Shown here piece after piece: positions 1-7,704 of a stretch of DNA of 48,343 nucleotides; positions within the stretch are counted from its first letter, which is position 1, and every line of letters starts with the position of its first letter. The notes beneath the pieces were generated by a model. It worked only from the letters and a program-made list of their open reading frames with translations, had not been told where the DNA came from and ran no database searches. The translations under genes and the position numbers were made by a program. The stretch lies in contig JAJQGL010000072.1 in assembly GCA_021200535.1 (NCBI GenBank), forward strand, positions 1-48,343, given 5' to 3'. The DNA is from Clostridiaceae bacterium (GTDB taxonomy: Bacteria > Bacillota > Clostridia > Lachnospirales > Lachnospiraceae).

Positions 1-476
1 ACGTCTCGCCGGCTCGGACATGAGTACAACAGACAGCCCTGTCGTGGGAATAATTTGCTCTTGCAGACGGATACGAGATTTACCGGAAGGATTCACTCAA
101 TTCATCTTACGAGCTGGTAAAAACCACAAAAAAGGCCAAATGGAAGAACACCGCCCTTTCATCTGACCGGGAATACTATTATAAAGTGCGTGCATACGCA
201 AAGGTTGACAATGTAATGTACTACAGCAGCTATACCAAATTGACGGCAGCAACGTATCCGGGAGGAAAAAAAGCCGTCACACAGGCTGCAGCGAAGCTGT
301 ACAAAAAATCAACCGCCAAGGGTACCGTGCTGGCGACGATTCCGAAAAACGCCAGGCTGACCTATCTGGGCAAAACCTTCTGCACAGACACAAAACAAAC
401 CTTCCACGTGAAATATACCAAATCCGGAAAAACCTATACCGGCTACCTGCGATCTGCCGCAAAGCTTACCTTTTAA
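1..476 (+). pseudogene. decayed 3' end of a FnIII/SH3-like surface protein gene
   Basis: The reading frame ending in TAA at 474-476 is open from 54, but in the same frame there are stops at 21-23 (TGA) and 51-53 (TAA). The codons before the second stop read TALSWE and those after it ADGYEIYRK, which is what a continuous fibronectin type III strand would give, so the frame was probably once open through both stops. After the FnIII end (YYYKVRAYA) comes a proline/glycine link and a C-terminal module of about 70 residues rich in K, T and Y (AKLYKKSTAKGTVLATIPK) that resembles a bacterial SH3 domain. A GTG at 186 could start a 96-residue product but has no ribosome binding site. The rest of the gene lies outside the window. 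Its stop region overlaps the 3' end of the convergent PAP2 gene by 11 bp. A sequencing error cannot be excluded. Confidence 0.6.
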
Positions 477-1146
477 GCGGCAGATACTGTGCTTTTCCGT
501 TATGCCTCCTTCTCCAGTCCGGAATCACGCTACAGACCAATGCGTAATACAGGCCAAAGAGAAGGATGGCGGAAATGACATCCAAAACGGAGTGCTGTTT
601 TAAAAACATGGTAGAAAGACAAATGAGCACACACAGCGTCAGGGAAGCATATTTCCAGCCAGGTTTTTCACGGAACCTGTGGCTTGTAGAAAACCCCATA
701 TGAATAACGATTGCATTGTAGACATGGATGCTTGGCAGTACATTCGTATCCGTGTCTGCTGCATATACAAAAGACATGATATCTGTAAACACATTTGAAC
801 GGGCAAATCCATCCGGGCGCATGTTCTGCGCATTTGGGAATATATAATAGATCAAAAGGCAGGTACTCATGCCCAGAATCAGCATTCCGGCGCAACGGTA
901 GTAATCCTCCAGATGATCTGTTTGAAAAAACAGGAAAAGAAGCACGGCAACCACATAAACAAACCAGAGCAGATATGGGATAATGAACACCTCACAAAAC
1001 GGAATCCAGTCGTCTATAAAACAGTGGATCGTTGTAAAAGGTACATCGTCCCTTTTTTCCAGCCATGCAAAGCAGTACAGATAAATCGGAAGATACAGAA
1101 TCAATACGATATGTTTGTACTTTTTCATTAAATTAATTATTTTCAT
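466..1146 (-). CDS. PAP2-superfamily membrane phosphatase
   Basis: An integral membrane protein of about 226 residues with roughly six hydrophobic segments. The phosphatidic acid phosphatase type 2 signature can be read in pieces: an RP pair (NMRPDGF), the PSxH motif (VLPSIHVYNA), and the SxxxxxxHxxxD motif (STMFLKQHSVLDV), with histidines expected to act as nucleophile and general acid/base. Family members dephosphorylate lipid phosphates such as phosphatidate or undecaprenyl diphosphate, or act as inositol-phosphoceramide synthase-like transferases; the substrate cannot be told here. I prefer the ATG at 1146. A GTG at 1158 would add four residues but lies almost on the AGAAGG ribosome binding site; the ATG in turn is rather far from it (13 nt). 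It lies 29 bp downstream of the DUF5662 gene on the same strand, so the two may be co-transcribed. Confidence 0.8.
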   Translation of the reverse strand: MKIINLMKKYKHIVLILYLPIYLYCFAWLEKRDDVPFTTIHCFIDDWIPFCEVFIIPYLLWFVYVVAVLLFLFFQTDHLEDYYRCAGMLILGMSTCLLIYYIFPNAQNMRPDGFARSNVFTDIMSFVYAADTDTNVLPSIHVYNAIVIHMGFSTSHRFREKPGWKYASLTLCVLICLSTMFLKQHSVLDVISAILLFGLYYALVCSVIPDWRRRHNGKAQYLPLKR

Positions 1147-1175
1147 TGCAAAAATCACACCTTCTGTTAAAAATT

Positions 1176-1736
1176 TTAATGCTTTGGTGAATGTTTCCAG
1201 TCAATTTCTTTCCGGATATACCGGAATGTCGCATCCTCGCCCTGTTCAGCAAGCATGTGGAGCAGCTTTTCAAGCAGCTGTCTGGCATCCTCATGCAAAA
1301 CATAATGCGCCTTTCCTTTTTCATAATATTCCAAAGGGAACGCATCCGTATATGTATCCGGATTGTAATTCTTGCTGGCAGCAACACGGTCGCAGAACAT
1401 TTCTACAACGTAGCGCGTCGGCATCGGCATTCCCTGCAGCCCCTCACTGGAATTGTTTGAAAAGTCAATCCAGTATTCATAGTGATGGCGGTTTCTTCCT
1501 TTATGGTGCAGCCACGCTGCAGAATATCCTTTCTCTATCTTTTCTTTCTTGTTGGGACTTTTTTTCCCTCCCTGATAGTAGCGGACACCATTCCAAAATT
1601 CAACCGGAGAATATTTAGACCAGTCATGCATGATTCCCTGTTTGTACAGGCCTGCCCGAAAACAATTTCTGCGAACCAGTTTCTTATGGTGCAGAATGGT
1701 TCCCAGATGTCCCCAAAAATTTCTCCACAGATTCAT
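1176..1736 (-). CDS. DUF5662 family protein
   Basis: A 186-residue soluble protein resembling the DUF5662 family, which is common in Clostridia and of unknown function. Conserved-looking pieces are HHKKLVRRNCFRAG, GIMHDWSKYSPVEF, the HHKGRNRHHYEYW block and MPTRYVVEMFCDRVAAS. The many His and Asp residues in a helical context suggest metal binding, but that is inference. The open frame extends upstream to 1898, but the ATG at 1736 is the only start preceded by a good ribosome binding site (ACGGAG, 7 nt spacing), and the upstream codons do not look like a conserved N-terminus. The gene is followed after 29 bp by the PAP2 gene. Confidence 0.65.
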   Translation of the reverse strand: MNLWRNFWGHLGTILHHKKLVRRNCFRAGLYKQGIMHDWSKYSPVEFWNGVRYYQGGKKSPNKKEKIEKGYSAAWLHHKGRNRHHYEYWIDFSNNSSEGLQGMPMPTRYVVEMFCDRVAASKNYNPDTYTDAFPLEYYEKGKAHYVLHEDARQLLEKLLHMLAEQGEDATFRYIRKEIDWKHSPKH

Positions 1737-1951
1737 ATCCAAACTCCGTTTCATTGATTTATTCCGGCCACGTGCAGCCTCCGCACAGAATATAAAGAAT
1801 AATCTCCGGCAGATTGCACGCAGCTTCCATGCATAAACTGTAAATAAATATAACACAAAAAATTTAAAATTCATACCCTGAAAACATTTCCATTCCACAA
1901 TTTATGATAAAATTAAGACGCAGCATGCCGCTTTTTTGTTAAATTTATATC

Positions 1952-1980
1952 TTGCAATCGGTCAGTAAGTTTTCTATAAT
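1952..1980 (+). promoter_or_regulatory. promoter of the thioesterase/acylation cluster
   Basis: TTGCAA at 1952-1957, a 17-bp spacer and a perfect TATAAT at 1975-1980. Transcription should begin near 1987, inside the 25-bp repeat array that starts at the very next base, giving a leader of about 115 nt before the thioesterase ATG. The region 1737-1951 between the divergent genes holds nothing else I can name. Confidence 0.7.
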
Positions 1981-2080
1981 AATCTAGTGATATTTTATAT
2001 AGAAGAGTCAGGTGATTTTTCACTTTAGAGAATCGAGTGATTTTTTATATAGAAGAGTCGGGTGATTTTTTAAGACGGCA
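1981..2080 (+). repeat. four 25-bp direct repeats directly after the -10 box
   Basis: Four imperfect copies start at 1981, 2006, 2031 and 2056, exactly 25 bp apart. The shared core is (A/G)GTGATTTTT, mostly followed by an A/T stretch and AGAAG or AGAG. Copies 1 and 3 are most alike, as are 2 and 4, so the array also reads as two 50-bp units. It spans the expected transcription start and leader of the acyl-ACP thioesterase gene. There are no spacers of the CRISPR kind. Confidence 0.85.
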
Positions 2081-2103
2081 ATATTCTGGGGAGGTTTCAG
2101 GGA

Positions 2104-2814
2104 ATGTATACATTTGAAAGCCGGGTTCGGTACAGTGAGATTGCAGAAGACGGCAAAATCAGCCTTGGCGCAATAATTGATTATATGCAGGACTGCACTA
2201 ATTTTCAATCAGAAGATCTTGGCGTCGGATTAGCTTATCACAAGCAGCGCCATTTAATGTGGGTGCTGAACTCATGGCAGATCGTAATTGACCAGTACCC
2301 GGAAATGGGCGACCGCATCACGGTTGGCACACAGGCCTATGGGTTTAACAAATTGCTGGGATTCCGTAACTTTTTGATTACTGACGCATCCGGCGCACGT
2401 GTTGCAATCGCCAATTCAAACTGGGTGCTCGTCGATACCCGGAGCGGCTCACCTGTGATTGTCACCCCGGAAATCGCAGGCATATACGGAACAGCAGAGC
2501 CTTTGGAAATGGATTACGCTCCCAGAAAAATCAAGCTGCCAAAGGAAAGCGAAAAACGCGACAGCATCCTGGTCCGCGAATATCATTTAGATACCAATCA
2601 CCACGTAAACAACCGCCAATATGTTCAAATGGCGATGGAATTTCTTGACCGGACAGACCGGGTAAAAGAGCTTCGTGTAGAATACAAAAAGCAGGCAATA
2701 CTGGGAGATGAGATTGTTCCCATGGTATACCGGACAGGTGAAAACGAAAAAATAATAGCCCTGAATGGAACAGACGGAAAAGCATACGCGATTGTACAGT
2801 TCTTTCTGCAATAA
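2104..2814 (+). CDS. acyl-ACP thioesterase (FatA/FatB family)
   Basis: A 236-residue double-hotdog protein of the acyl-ACP thioesterase family (PF01643), which releases free fatty acids from acyl-carrier protein in the cytosol. The N-terminal hotdog (residues 1-130) has the YSEIAEDGKISLGAIIDYMQD start and the LMWVLNSWQI strand. The C-terminal hotdog carries the DTNHHVNNRQYV motif near residues 163-174, where Asn and His are the expected catalytic residues. The ATG at 2104 follows GGGGAGG by 9 nt. It is first in a plus-strand series with the DUF4358, DHHW and MBOAT genes. A role in feeding an acyl group to the envelope acylation system is possible but unproven, since MBOAT donors are more often acetyl groups. 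The last codons and stop are part of a 27-bp tandem repeat. Confidence 0.88.
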   Translation: MYTFESRVRYSEIAEDGKISLGAIIDYMQDCTNFQSEDLGVGLAYHKQRHLMWVLNSWQIVIDQYPEMGDRITVGTQAYGFNKLLGFRNFLITDASGARVAIANSNWVLVDTRSGSPVIVTPEIAGIYGTAEPLEMDYAPRKIKLPKESEKRDSILVREYHLDTNHHVNNRQYVQMAMEFLDRTDRVKELRVEYKKQAILGDEIVPMVYRTGENEKIIALNGTDGKAYAIVQFFLQ

Positions 2815-2884
2815 ATACATTCGGGATGCCTTCTGCAGTAAATACATTTGGGATGCTTTCTGCAGTAAATACATTTGGGAATGG
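2804..2884 (+). repeat. 27-bp tandem repeat copying the end of the thioesterase gene
   Basis: Three head-to-tail copies start at 2804, 2831 and 2858, each beginning TTCTGCA and containing TAAATACATT and GGGA. Copy 1 contains the stop codon of the thioesterase gene, so the other two read as repeated copies of its 3' end; each again places a TAA in the thioesterase frame because the period is a multiple of three. The third copy runs up to the ribosome binding site of the next gene. Confidence 0.9.
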
Positions 2885-2891
2885 AGATCAT

Positions 2892-3611
2892 ATGAAAAAA
2901 TCAGAAAAAAAAGCAGCGCAGAAGGCGCGGGAAATGTTTGCGGAAAAAAGCGAAAAAAGACAGCCGTCCCCTATATCTGCTGAAAAACAAGGCAGTGAAA
3001 AAAAACAGCCATCCCCTATACCTGTTGAAAAACGAAGCGTGGAAAGCTACAAGCCGGGAAAGTCGGATTACCGCATTCTGGTGATCTGTGTAATGTATTT
3101 ATTCGTTGCGTTCATCATGATCTGGGGAATCACCCGCATGGTAAAAAATATAAATACAGCCGGAAAGCAGTTAAACGCAGCTGCCGCCGGCAGTGAAACC
3201 GTTGAAAATAATTCTCAGAATGAAGGAAAAGAAATTGATGTTGATGCCCTGATTGCAGCACTGTTAGATCAGGTTGCCTTTGACGGCGAGCTGGAGCTGC
3301 TGGAGGAAACTGTCGCCGCCGGCATGGTCGACACTGCCGAAGGAACCAGTATGCAGATATACATGGGAAGCGGAACACATTCCGATGAAATCATTGTGAT
3401 GACAGCCACGGATGAAACGGCTGCAGAAGAGAATCAGCAATATGCCCAGACACATTTGACTGAAATGAAAAATTCTTTTCAGGATTATCTTCCGGAAGAA
3501 GCAAAAAAGATCGAAGACGCCGTATGTGTCCGCTGCGGAGATTATGTAATCGTCTGCGTGACGTCAGATGCTGACACGGCAAAGGAAATTATTGATGATG
3601 TGGTGAAATAA
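2892..3611 (+). CDS. DUF4358 domain membrane-anchored protein
   Basis: A 239-residue protein with a highly charged cytosolic N-terminus (about 57 residues, with a duplicated block QPSPI), one membrane helix (residues about 60-83, YRILVICVMYLF), and an outside domain of about 150 residues resembling DUF4358 (PF14270). Recognisable DUF4358 pieces are the DEIIVMTATD strand, the EENQQYAQTHLTEMK helix, SFQDYLPEEAKKIEDA and the closing GDYVIVCVTSD strand. The function of DUF4358 is unknown; it is often found next to DHHW and MBOAT genes, as here. The frame is open back to 2826, but those codons come from the 27-bp repeat, and the ATG at 2892 has its own GGAG 5 nt upstream. The gap to the DHHW gene is 20 bp. 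Confidence 0.8.
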   Translation: MKKSEKKAAQKAREMFAEKSEKRQPSPISAEKQGSEKKQPSPIPVEKRSVESYKPGKSDYRILVICVMYLFVAFIMIWGITRMVKNINTAGKQLNAAAAGSETVENNSQNEGKEIDVDALIAALLDQVAFDGELELLEETVAAGMVDTAEGTSMQIYMGSGTHSDEIIVMTATDETAAEENQQYAQTHLTEMKNSFQDYLPEEAKKIEDAVCVRCGDYVIVCVTSDADTAKEIIDDVVK

Positions 3612-3631
3612 AAGGGAGACTGGAAAAAAGC

Positions 3632-4870
3632 ATGAAACGCAAGATCATATACCTACTTACAGGCGCTGTTGTATTAATTGGCATTCTCGTCGTTGTATTT
3701 TATCAGGAGAGAAAACAGAACCGTATCGCCAACCTGGGCAGCGATGTAATCTATTTCAGCGAAGCCTCCGCACCGTCCTCCGATACAGATGGGGAAAGCA
3801 ACGCAACGTCAAATCCGGATTCCAATGCTTCTGCACTTCCGGGTTCCACAGACGCTGCGTCAGCTGCGCCGGCACCTTCGGATTCCAAAGATACAGCGTC
3901 AGCTGCGCCGGTACCTTCTGCATCGGCAAAGCCTGACAGCTCATCCTATCAAAAGATAACCAGCAGCGCAAAAATAGTAAATTACAATGATACCGGCGTC
4001 ACCGTAATCGGTGATACCGCATACGAGCTGTTCAGCTACGTAGACAGTGCGGCGGAAAAATACGCCAAAGCAGTGAACCGCCTCACAAAAGCAGTGGACA
4101 AGGATGTATCCGTATATGATCTGATTGCGCCGACCAGCGCAGGCATCACCATACCGGACAATAAAATAAAAAAAGTAAACACATCCTCCCAAAAGGATTC
4201 ACTGGAAAAAATAGAACAGAAATTATCCGGCAGGGAAATTTTTGTTTCTCTGTACGACAAAATGATGCGGCACCGCACAGAATATATATATTTCCGCACA
4301 GACCACCACTGGACGGCAAAGGGCGCATACTATGCATATCAGGCATTTTGTGAGGCAAAAGGCATTACCCCTCACAAGCTTTCCGAATACAAGAAAAAAA
4401 TATCGAAAGGCTATCTGGGTACATTTTATACAGAAACCAATCAGGACAAGAACCTGAAAAAGGATAACTTCGCCTACTACCTTCCGCTCAGCAGCGGCCT
4501 GTCAATGGAATATACGACAAGTGACGGCACAAAAAGCACCGCACCTGTGGTCGCAGATGCATCGCAGTACGGCGAAAGCCTGAAATACTGCGCCTTTATT
4601 GCGGGGGATAACCCTTATTCTGTCATCAAAAACAAAAAATTAAAGGATAATTCCTCCTGCGTAGTCGTTAAGGAATCCTTTGGCAATGCATTTGTTCCCT
4701 ATCTGGCAGACCACTACCAGACCATTTACGTCATTGATTACCGGTATTGGGAGGGCGACCTGACACAGTTCATTAAGAAAAAAAACATACCGGATGTTAT
4801 TTTAATCAACAACATTTCCATGACACGAAATTCGTATCTGATTGGAAGGCTGTCACAAATCATTCCTTAG
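3632..4870 (+). CDS. DHHW family protein 1 (envelope O-acylation partner)
   Basis: A 412-residue protein with an N-terminal signal anchor (IIYLLTGAVVLIGILVVVF), a long S/P/A/D-rich linker (about residues 45-108, containing a 39-bp duplication), and a DHHW domain. The name-giving motif is in FRTDHHWTAKGAYYAY near residues 222-236, and the second conserved block is VVVKESFGNAFVPYLADHY, where the Ser may be the SGNH-type nucleophile. The family is related to AlgX/AlgJ- and DltD-like proteins that take an acyl group from an MBOAT protein and place it on a polysaccharide outside the membrane. It is directly followed by an MBOAT gene and a second DHHW gene. The start has GGGAG 13 nt upstream, a rather long spacing. 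Confidence 0.85.
   Translation: MKRKIIYLLTGAVVLIGILVVVFYQERKQNRIANLGSDVIYFSEASAPSSDTDGESNATSNPDSNASALPGSTDAASAAPAPSDSKDTASAAPVPSASAKPDSSSYQKITSSAKIVNYNDTGVTVIGDTAYELFSYVDSAAEKYAKAVNRLTKAVDKDVSVYDLIAPTSAGITIPDNKIKKVNTSSQKDSLEKIEQKLSGREIFVSLYDKMMRHRTEYIYFRTDHHWTAKGAYYAYQAFCEAKGITPHKLSEYKKKISKGYLGTFYTETNQDKNLKKDNFAYYLPLSSGLSMEYTTSDGTKSTAPVVADASQYGESLKYCAFIAGDNPYSVIKNKKLKDNSSCVVVKESFGNAFVPYLADHYQTIYVIDYRYWEGDLTQFIKKKNIPDVILINNISMTRNSYLIGRLSQIIP
3857..3934 (+). repeat. 39-bp in-frame duplication in the DHHW1 linker
   Basis: Two copies starting with GCGTCAGCTGCGCCGG at 3857 and 3896, encoding ASAAPAPS and ASAAPVPS. The period of 39 bp keeps the frame, so copy changes would lengthen or shorten the linker by 13 residues. 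Confidence 0.75.
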
Positions 4871-4948
4871 AAAACACACGCGGCACTTCTCACAGAACCG
4901 GCGGTATTTTCTAAAATAGCAAAAGTAAATCCTTAGAATGGAGACATT

Positions 4949-6394
4949 ATGGTTTTTAGCAGTTTAGTTTTTTTATGTGCATTTTTGCCCTGTGTCCTTG
5001 GGCTTTATGTCATTTGTCCCGGACGTTTCCGAAATCTGCTTTTGCTGCTTGCAAGCTTGTTTTTTTACGCCTGGGGAGAACCCAGATACATCCTGATCAT
5101 GCTGTTTTCCACGGTATTTGACTACTGTAACGGCAGGATGATTGAATATTATGACAAACAGGGCAGGCAAAAACAGAAAAAAAGGGTGCTGATTTTGTCC
5201 ATTGCCGGGAATCTGGCCATCCTTTGCTTTTTTAAATATACGGATTTACTGATTCTGTCCTGGAACCAGCTGACCGCCTCCAACCTGAAGCTTCTCGGGC
5301 TGGCGCTTCCGATTGGAATCTCATTTTATACATTCCAGACCATGTCCTATACGATTGATGTCTACCGCGGGCTGGTAAAACCGCAGCACAATATTCTCTC
5401 GTTTGGAATGTATGTGTGCATGTTTCCGCAGCTCATTGCAGGCCCGATTGTCCAATACCAGACGATCGAAGATCAGATTGACAACCGTTTTGTAACAGAC
5501 ATCACCTGGACAGAGGGAATGCAGCGGTTTCTGATTGGGCTTGGAAAAAAAGTGCTGCTTGCCAACCAGATTGGCGAGTTGTGGAGCGAGATATCCGGGG
5601 GCGATCTGGGCAGCCTGAGTACAGCCGGTGCATGGCTCGGCGCTGCGGCATACACTTTCCAGATTTATTTTGATTTTTCCGGATACTCCGATATGGCGAT
5701 CGGGCTTGGAAAACTGTTTGGTTTCCGCTTTCCGGAAAACTTTCTGTATCCATATGAATCCAAAAGTATTTCCGAGTTTTGGTGCCGCTGGCACATTTCG
5801 CTCGGCTCATGGTTCCGGCAATATGTATACTACCCGCTGGGCGGCAACCGCAAGGGAATCCAGATACAGATTATCAATCTCTTTATTGTCTGGTTCCTGA
5901 CCGGTCTATGGCATGGGGCCAGCTGGAATTTCGTGCTCTGGGGAATGTATTATTTTGTACTTCTTGTACTGGAAAAAATATTCCTTCGAAAAGAAATGCA
6001 GCGCTGGCCGGGATTTGTGTGCCATATTTATACCAAATTTTTTGTGATCGTCGGATGGGTGATTTTTGCACTGGAAGATTTTGGACAGATGAAAAGCTAC
6101 CTGAATGCCATGTTCGGCGTGGGTCATGAATTTGTCAATTCAGATGCCATTTATCTGTTTAAAACCTATGGTATTTTACTGATTATTCTGATTCTGGCAT
6201 CAACACGGATTCCCAAAAAAGGAATTCGTAAATTAGAAGAATATATTGCAAAGGCGGAACCGGAATTTGCCGCAAAGAAGGGGCAAAAAGCAAAATTTAT
6301 CGGCTATAGCCTGTATACTCTGCTCCTGCTGATACTAAGCATCGGTTTGCTGATCAACGGTTCTTATAATCCATTTTTGTATTTTAGGTTCTAG
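4949..6394 (+). CDS. MBOAT family membrane O-acyltransferase
   Basis: A 481-residue polytopic membrane protein of the MBOAT family (AlgI/PatA/DltB-like). Typical blocks are the N-terminal MVFSSLVFLCAFLP, LLLLASLFFYAWGEP, FKYTD, LPIGISFYTFQTMSYTIDVYRG, FPQLIAGPIVQY, YFDFSGYSDMAIGLGKLFGF, FWCRWHISLGSWFRQYVY and the active-site histidine in LTGLWHGASWNF (about residue 321). MBOAT proteins of this class move acyl groups from a cytosolic donor across the membrane. The start ATG has GGAG 6 nt upstream. Sandwiched between two DHHW genes, it is the likely channel/transferase of an exopolysaccharide or cell-wall O-acetylation system; the acceptor is not identifiable here because no polysaccharide synthesis genes are in the window. 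Confidence 0.93.
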   Translation: MVFSSLVFLCAFLPCVLGLYVICPGRFRNLLLLLASLFFYAWGEPRYILIMLFSTVFDYCNGRMIEYYDKQGRQKQKKRVLILSIAGNLAILCFFKYTDLLILSWNQLTASNLKLLGLALPIGISFYTFQTMSYTIDVYRGLVKPQHNILSFGMYVCMFPQLIAGPIVQYQTIEDQIDNRFVTDITWTEGMQRFLIGLGKKVLLANQIGELWSEISGGDLGSLSTAGAWLGAAAYTFQIYFDFSGYSDMAIGLGKLFGFRFPENFLYPYESKSISEFWCRWHISLGSWFRQYVYYPLGGNRKGIQIQIINLFIVWFLTGLWHGASWNFVLWGMYYFVLLVLEKIFLRKEMQRWPGFVCHIYTKFFVIVGWVIFALEDFGQMKSYLNAMFGVGHEFVNSDAIYLFKTYGILLIILILASTRIPKKGIRKLEEYIAKAEPEFAAKKGQKAKFIGYSLYTLLLLILSIGLLINGSYNPFLYFRF

Positions 6395-6490
6395 TACAGC
6401 GTTCAAAATTAACTGGCAGTTTGATTTGCCTGTTTTCGCTGTGCCAGGCGTTGGAAATAGTGTGAATTATGCGCAGAAATGAGGTTTTTT

Positions 6491-7606
6491 ATGAAGCTAT
6501 ATTATCGAATTTACCGGTTTGGAATTTTTGGACTGTTATTCATCCTGGGGCTTTCCTGCGTCCTGATGCCTCAGACTGCTTATTCCGAAAACGAAAACAG
6601 ATATCTGGATTCCTTTCCAAAGCTTACGGCGGAATCCATCCTGTCCGGCGAGTTTCAGGAAAGCTTTGAATCGGCATTCAGCGATCAGTTTTCCGCCCGG
6701 AATACCTGGATGACCGGCTCTTCTATCTTGAAAAAGCTGGAGGGATTCCGGGAAATTTCCGACGTATATCTTGGAAGTGACGATTATTATATTACAAAGG
6801 TTACACAGGCGGATATTGACCAAAAACAGTTTATGCAAAATCTGCGCTACGCCGAATACCTCGGCGCTGCCGACGACGCAGAGTGCAGCCTTCTGCTGGT
6901 GCCTTCTGCTGGTGTATTGCTGGAAAACAATCTGCCGAAATACGCCCCGTATTACAATGCCGGTCAAATGTATTCGACAGCAGACACCATCTTAAAAAAG
7001 ACAAAAAATATAGACGTCCGCACAGAAATGCAGGAATATGCCAAACAGACACAGGTATATTTCCGCACAGACCATCACTGGACGCTGTCCGGCGCTTATG
7101 CCGCTTACAGCACATACTGCGACGTCATGGAGCTTGGCAAACACACTTACGGATATTTCTCCGCCAAAAAAATATCTGAGACATTTTTAGGAACAATGCA
7201 CTCAAAGGTACTTTTGCCGGGCATGGACGGCGATACAGTCTACGCCGCAACCAATGTTCCGCAGGCAAAAGTAGTTTATGACGGTGAAGAAAAAAGTACC
7301 ATCTATGACGTTGAAAAATTAACACAGAAAAATAAATACGAATACTTCTTCGGCGGCAACTATGCAAAGGTTACCATCACCATGAATAAAAAGGCGAAAA
7401 ACAAGCTGTTAGTAATCAAGGATTCCTTTGCAAATAGTTTTGTCCCATTCCTGATGGAGGATTATGACGAGATTACCATGATCGACCTGCGCTATTACAA
7501 TGATTCCGTACAGGAGCTTCTGAAAGAAAATTACAGCCAGATTCTGATTCTGTATGAAATGAGTAACTTTGCCGGAGAGCAAAATATTTACAAGCTCACC
7601 CTGTAA
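6491..7606 (+). CDS. DHHW family protein 2 (envelope O-acylation partner)
   Basis: A 371-residue protein with an N-terminal signal anchor (FGIFGLLFILGLSCVLM) followed directly by the AlgJ-like ENRYLDSFPKLTAESILSGE segment and a FSDQFSARNTWM block. The DHHW motif (FRTDHHWTLSGAYAAY) lies near residues 191-206 and VIKDSFANSFVPFLMEDY near the C-terminus. Unlike DHHW1 it has no Ser/Pro linker and keeps the full AlgX/AlgJ-like N-terminal region, so the two partners are probably not redundant. The ATG at 6491 is chosen over 6479 because GAGG lies 6 nt upstream of it. The last codons and stop form the first unit of a 47-bp triple repeat. Confidence 0.88.
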   Translation: MKLYYRIYRFGIFGLLFILGLSCVLMPQTAYSENENRYLDSFPKLTAESILSGEFQESFESAFSDQFSARNTWMTGSSILKKLEGFREISDVYLGSDDYYITKVTQADIDQKQFMQNLRYAEYLGAADDAECSLLLVPSAGVLLENNLPKYAPYYNAGQMYSTADTILKKTKNIDVRTEMQEYAKQTQVYFRTDHHWTLSGAYAAYSTYCDVMELGKHTYGYFSAKKISETFLGTMHSKVLLPGMDGDTVYAATNVPQAKVVYDGEEKSTIYDVEKLTQKNKYEYFFGGNYAKVTITMNKKAKNKLLVIKDSFANSFVPFLMEDYDEITMIDLRYYNDSVQELLKENYSQILILYEMSNFAGEQNIYKLTL

Positions 7607-7703
7607 TCCTTTACTCTTCCGGAGCGCAAAGTATTTACAAGCTCACCCTGTAATCCTTTACTCTGCCGAAGCGCAAAGTATTTACAAGCTCACCCTGTAA
7701 TCC
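7571..7703 (+). repeat. 47-bp tandem repeat at the end of DHHW2
   Basis: Three copies beginning near 7571, 7618 and 7665; the shared core TATTTACAAGCTCACCCTGT recurs at 7585, 7632 and 7679. Copy 1 encodes the last residues of DHHW2 with its TAA stop, copies 2 and 3 are non-coding. The last copy ends within a few bases of the stop codon of the convergent aminopeptidase gene, so the array fills the whole gap between the two genes. No terminator hairpin is evident. Confidence 0.92.
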
Positions 7704-7704
7704 C

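Noticed and set aside
1737-1898. N-terminal extension of the DUF5662 protein
   Set aside because: No ribosome binding site at the earlier starts, unlike the ATG at 1736.
1981-2080. CRISPR or transposon end repeats
   Set aside because: Only four direct 25-bp units, no unique spacers, no inverted ends, directly attached to a promoter.
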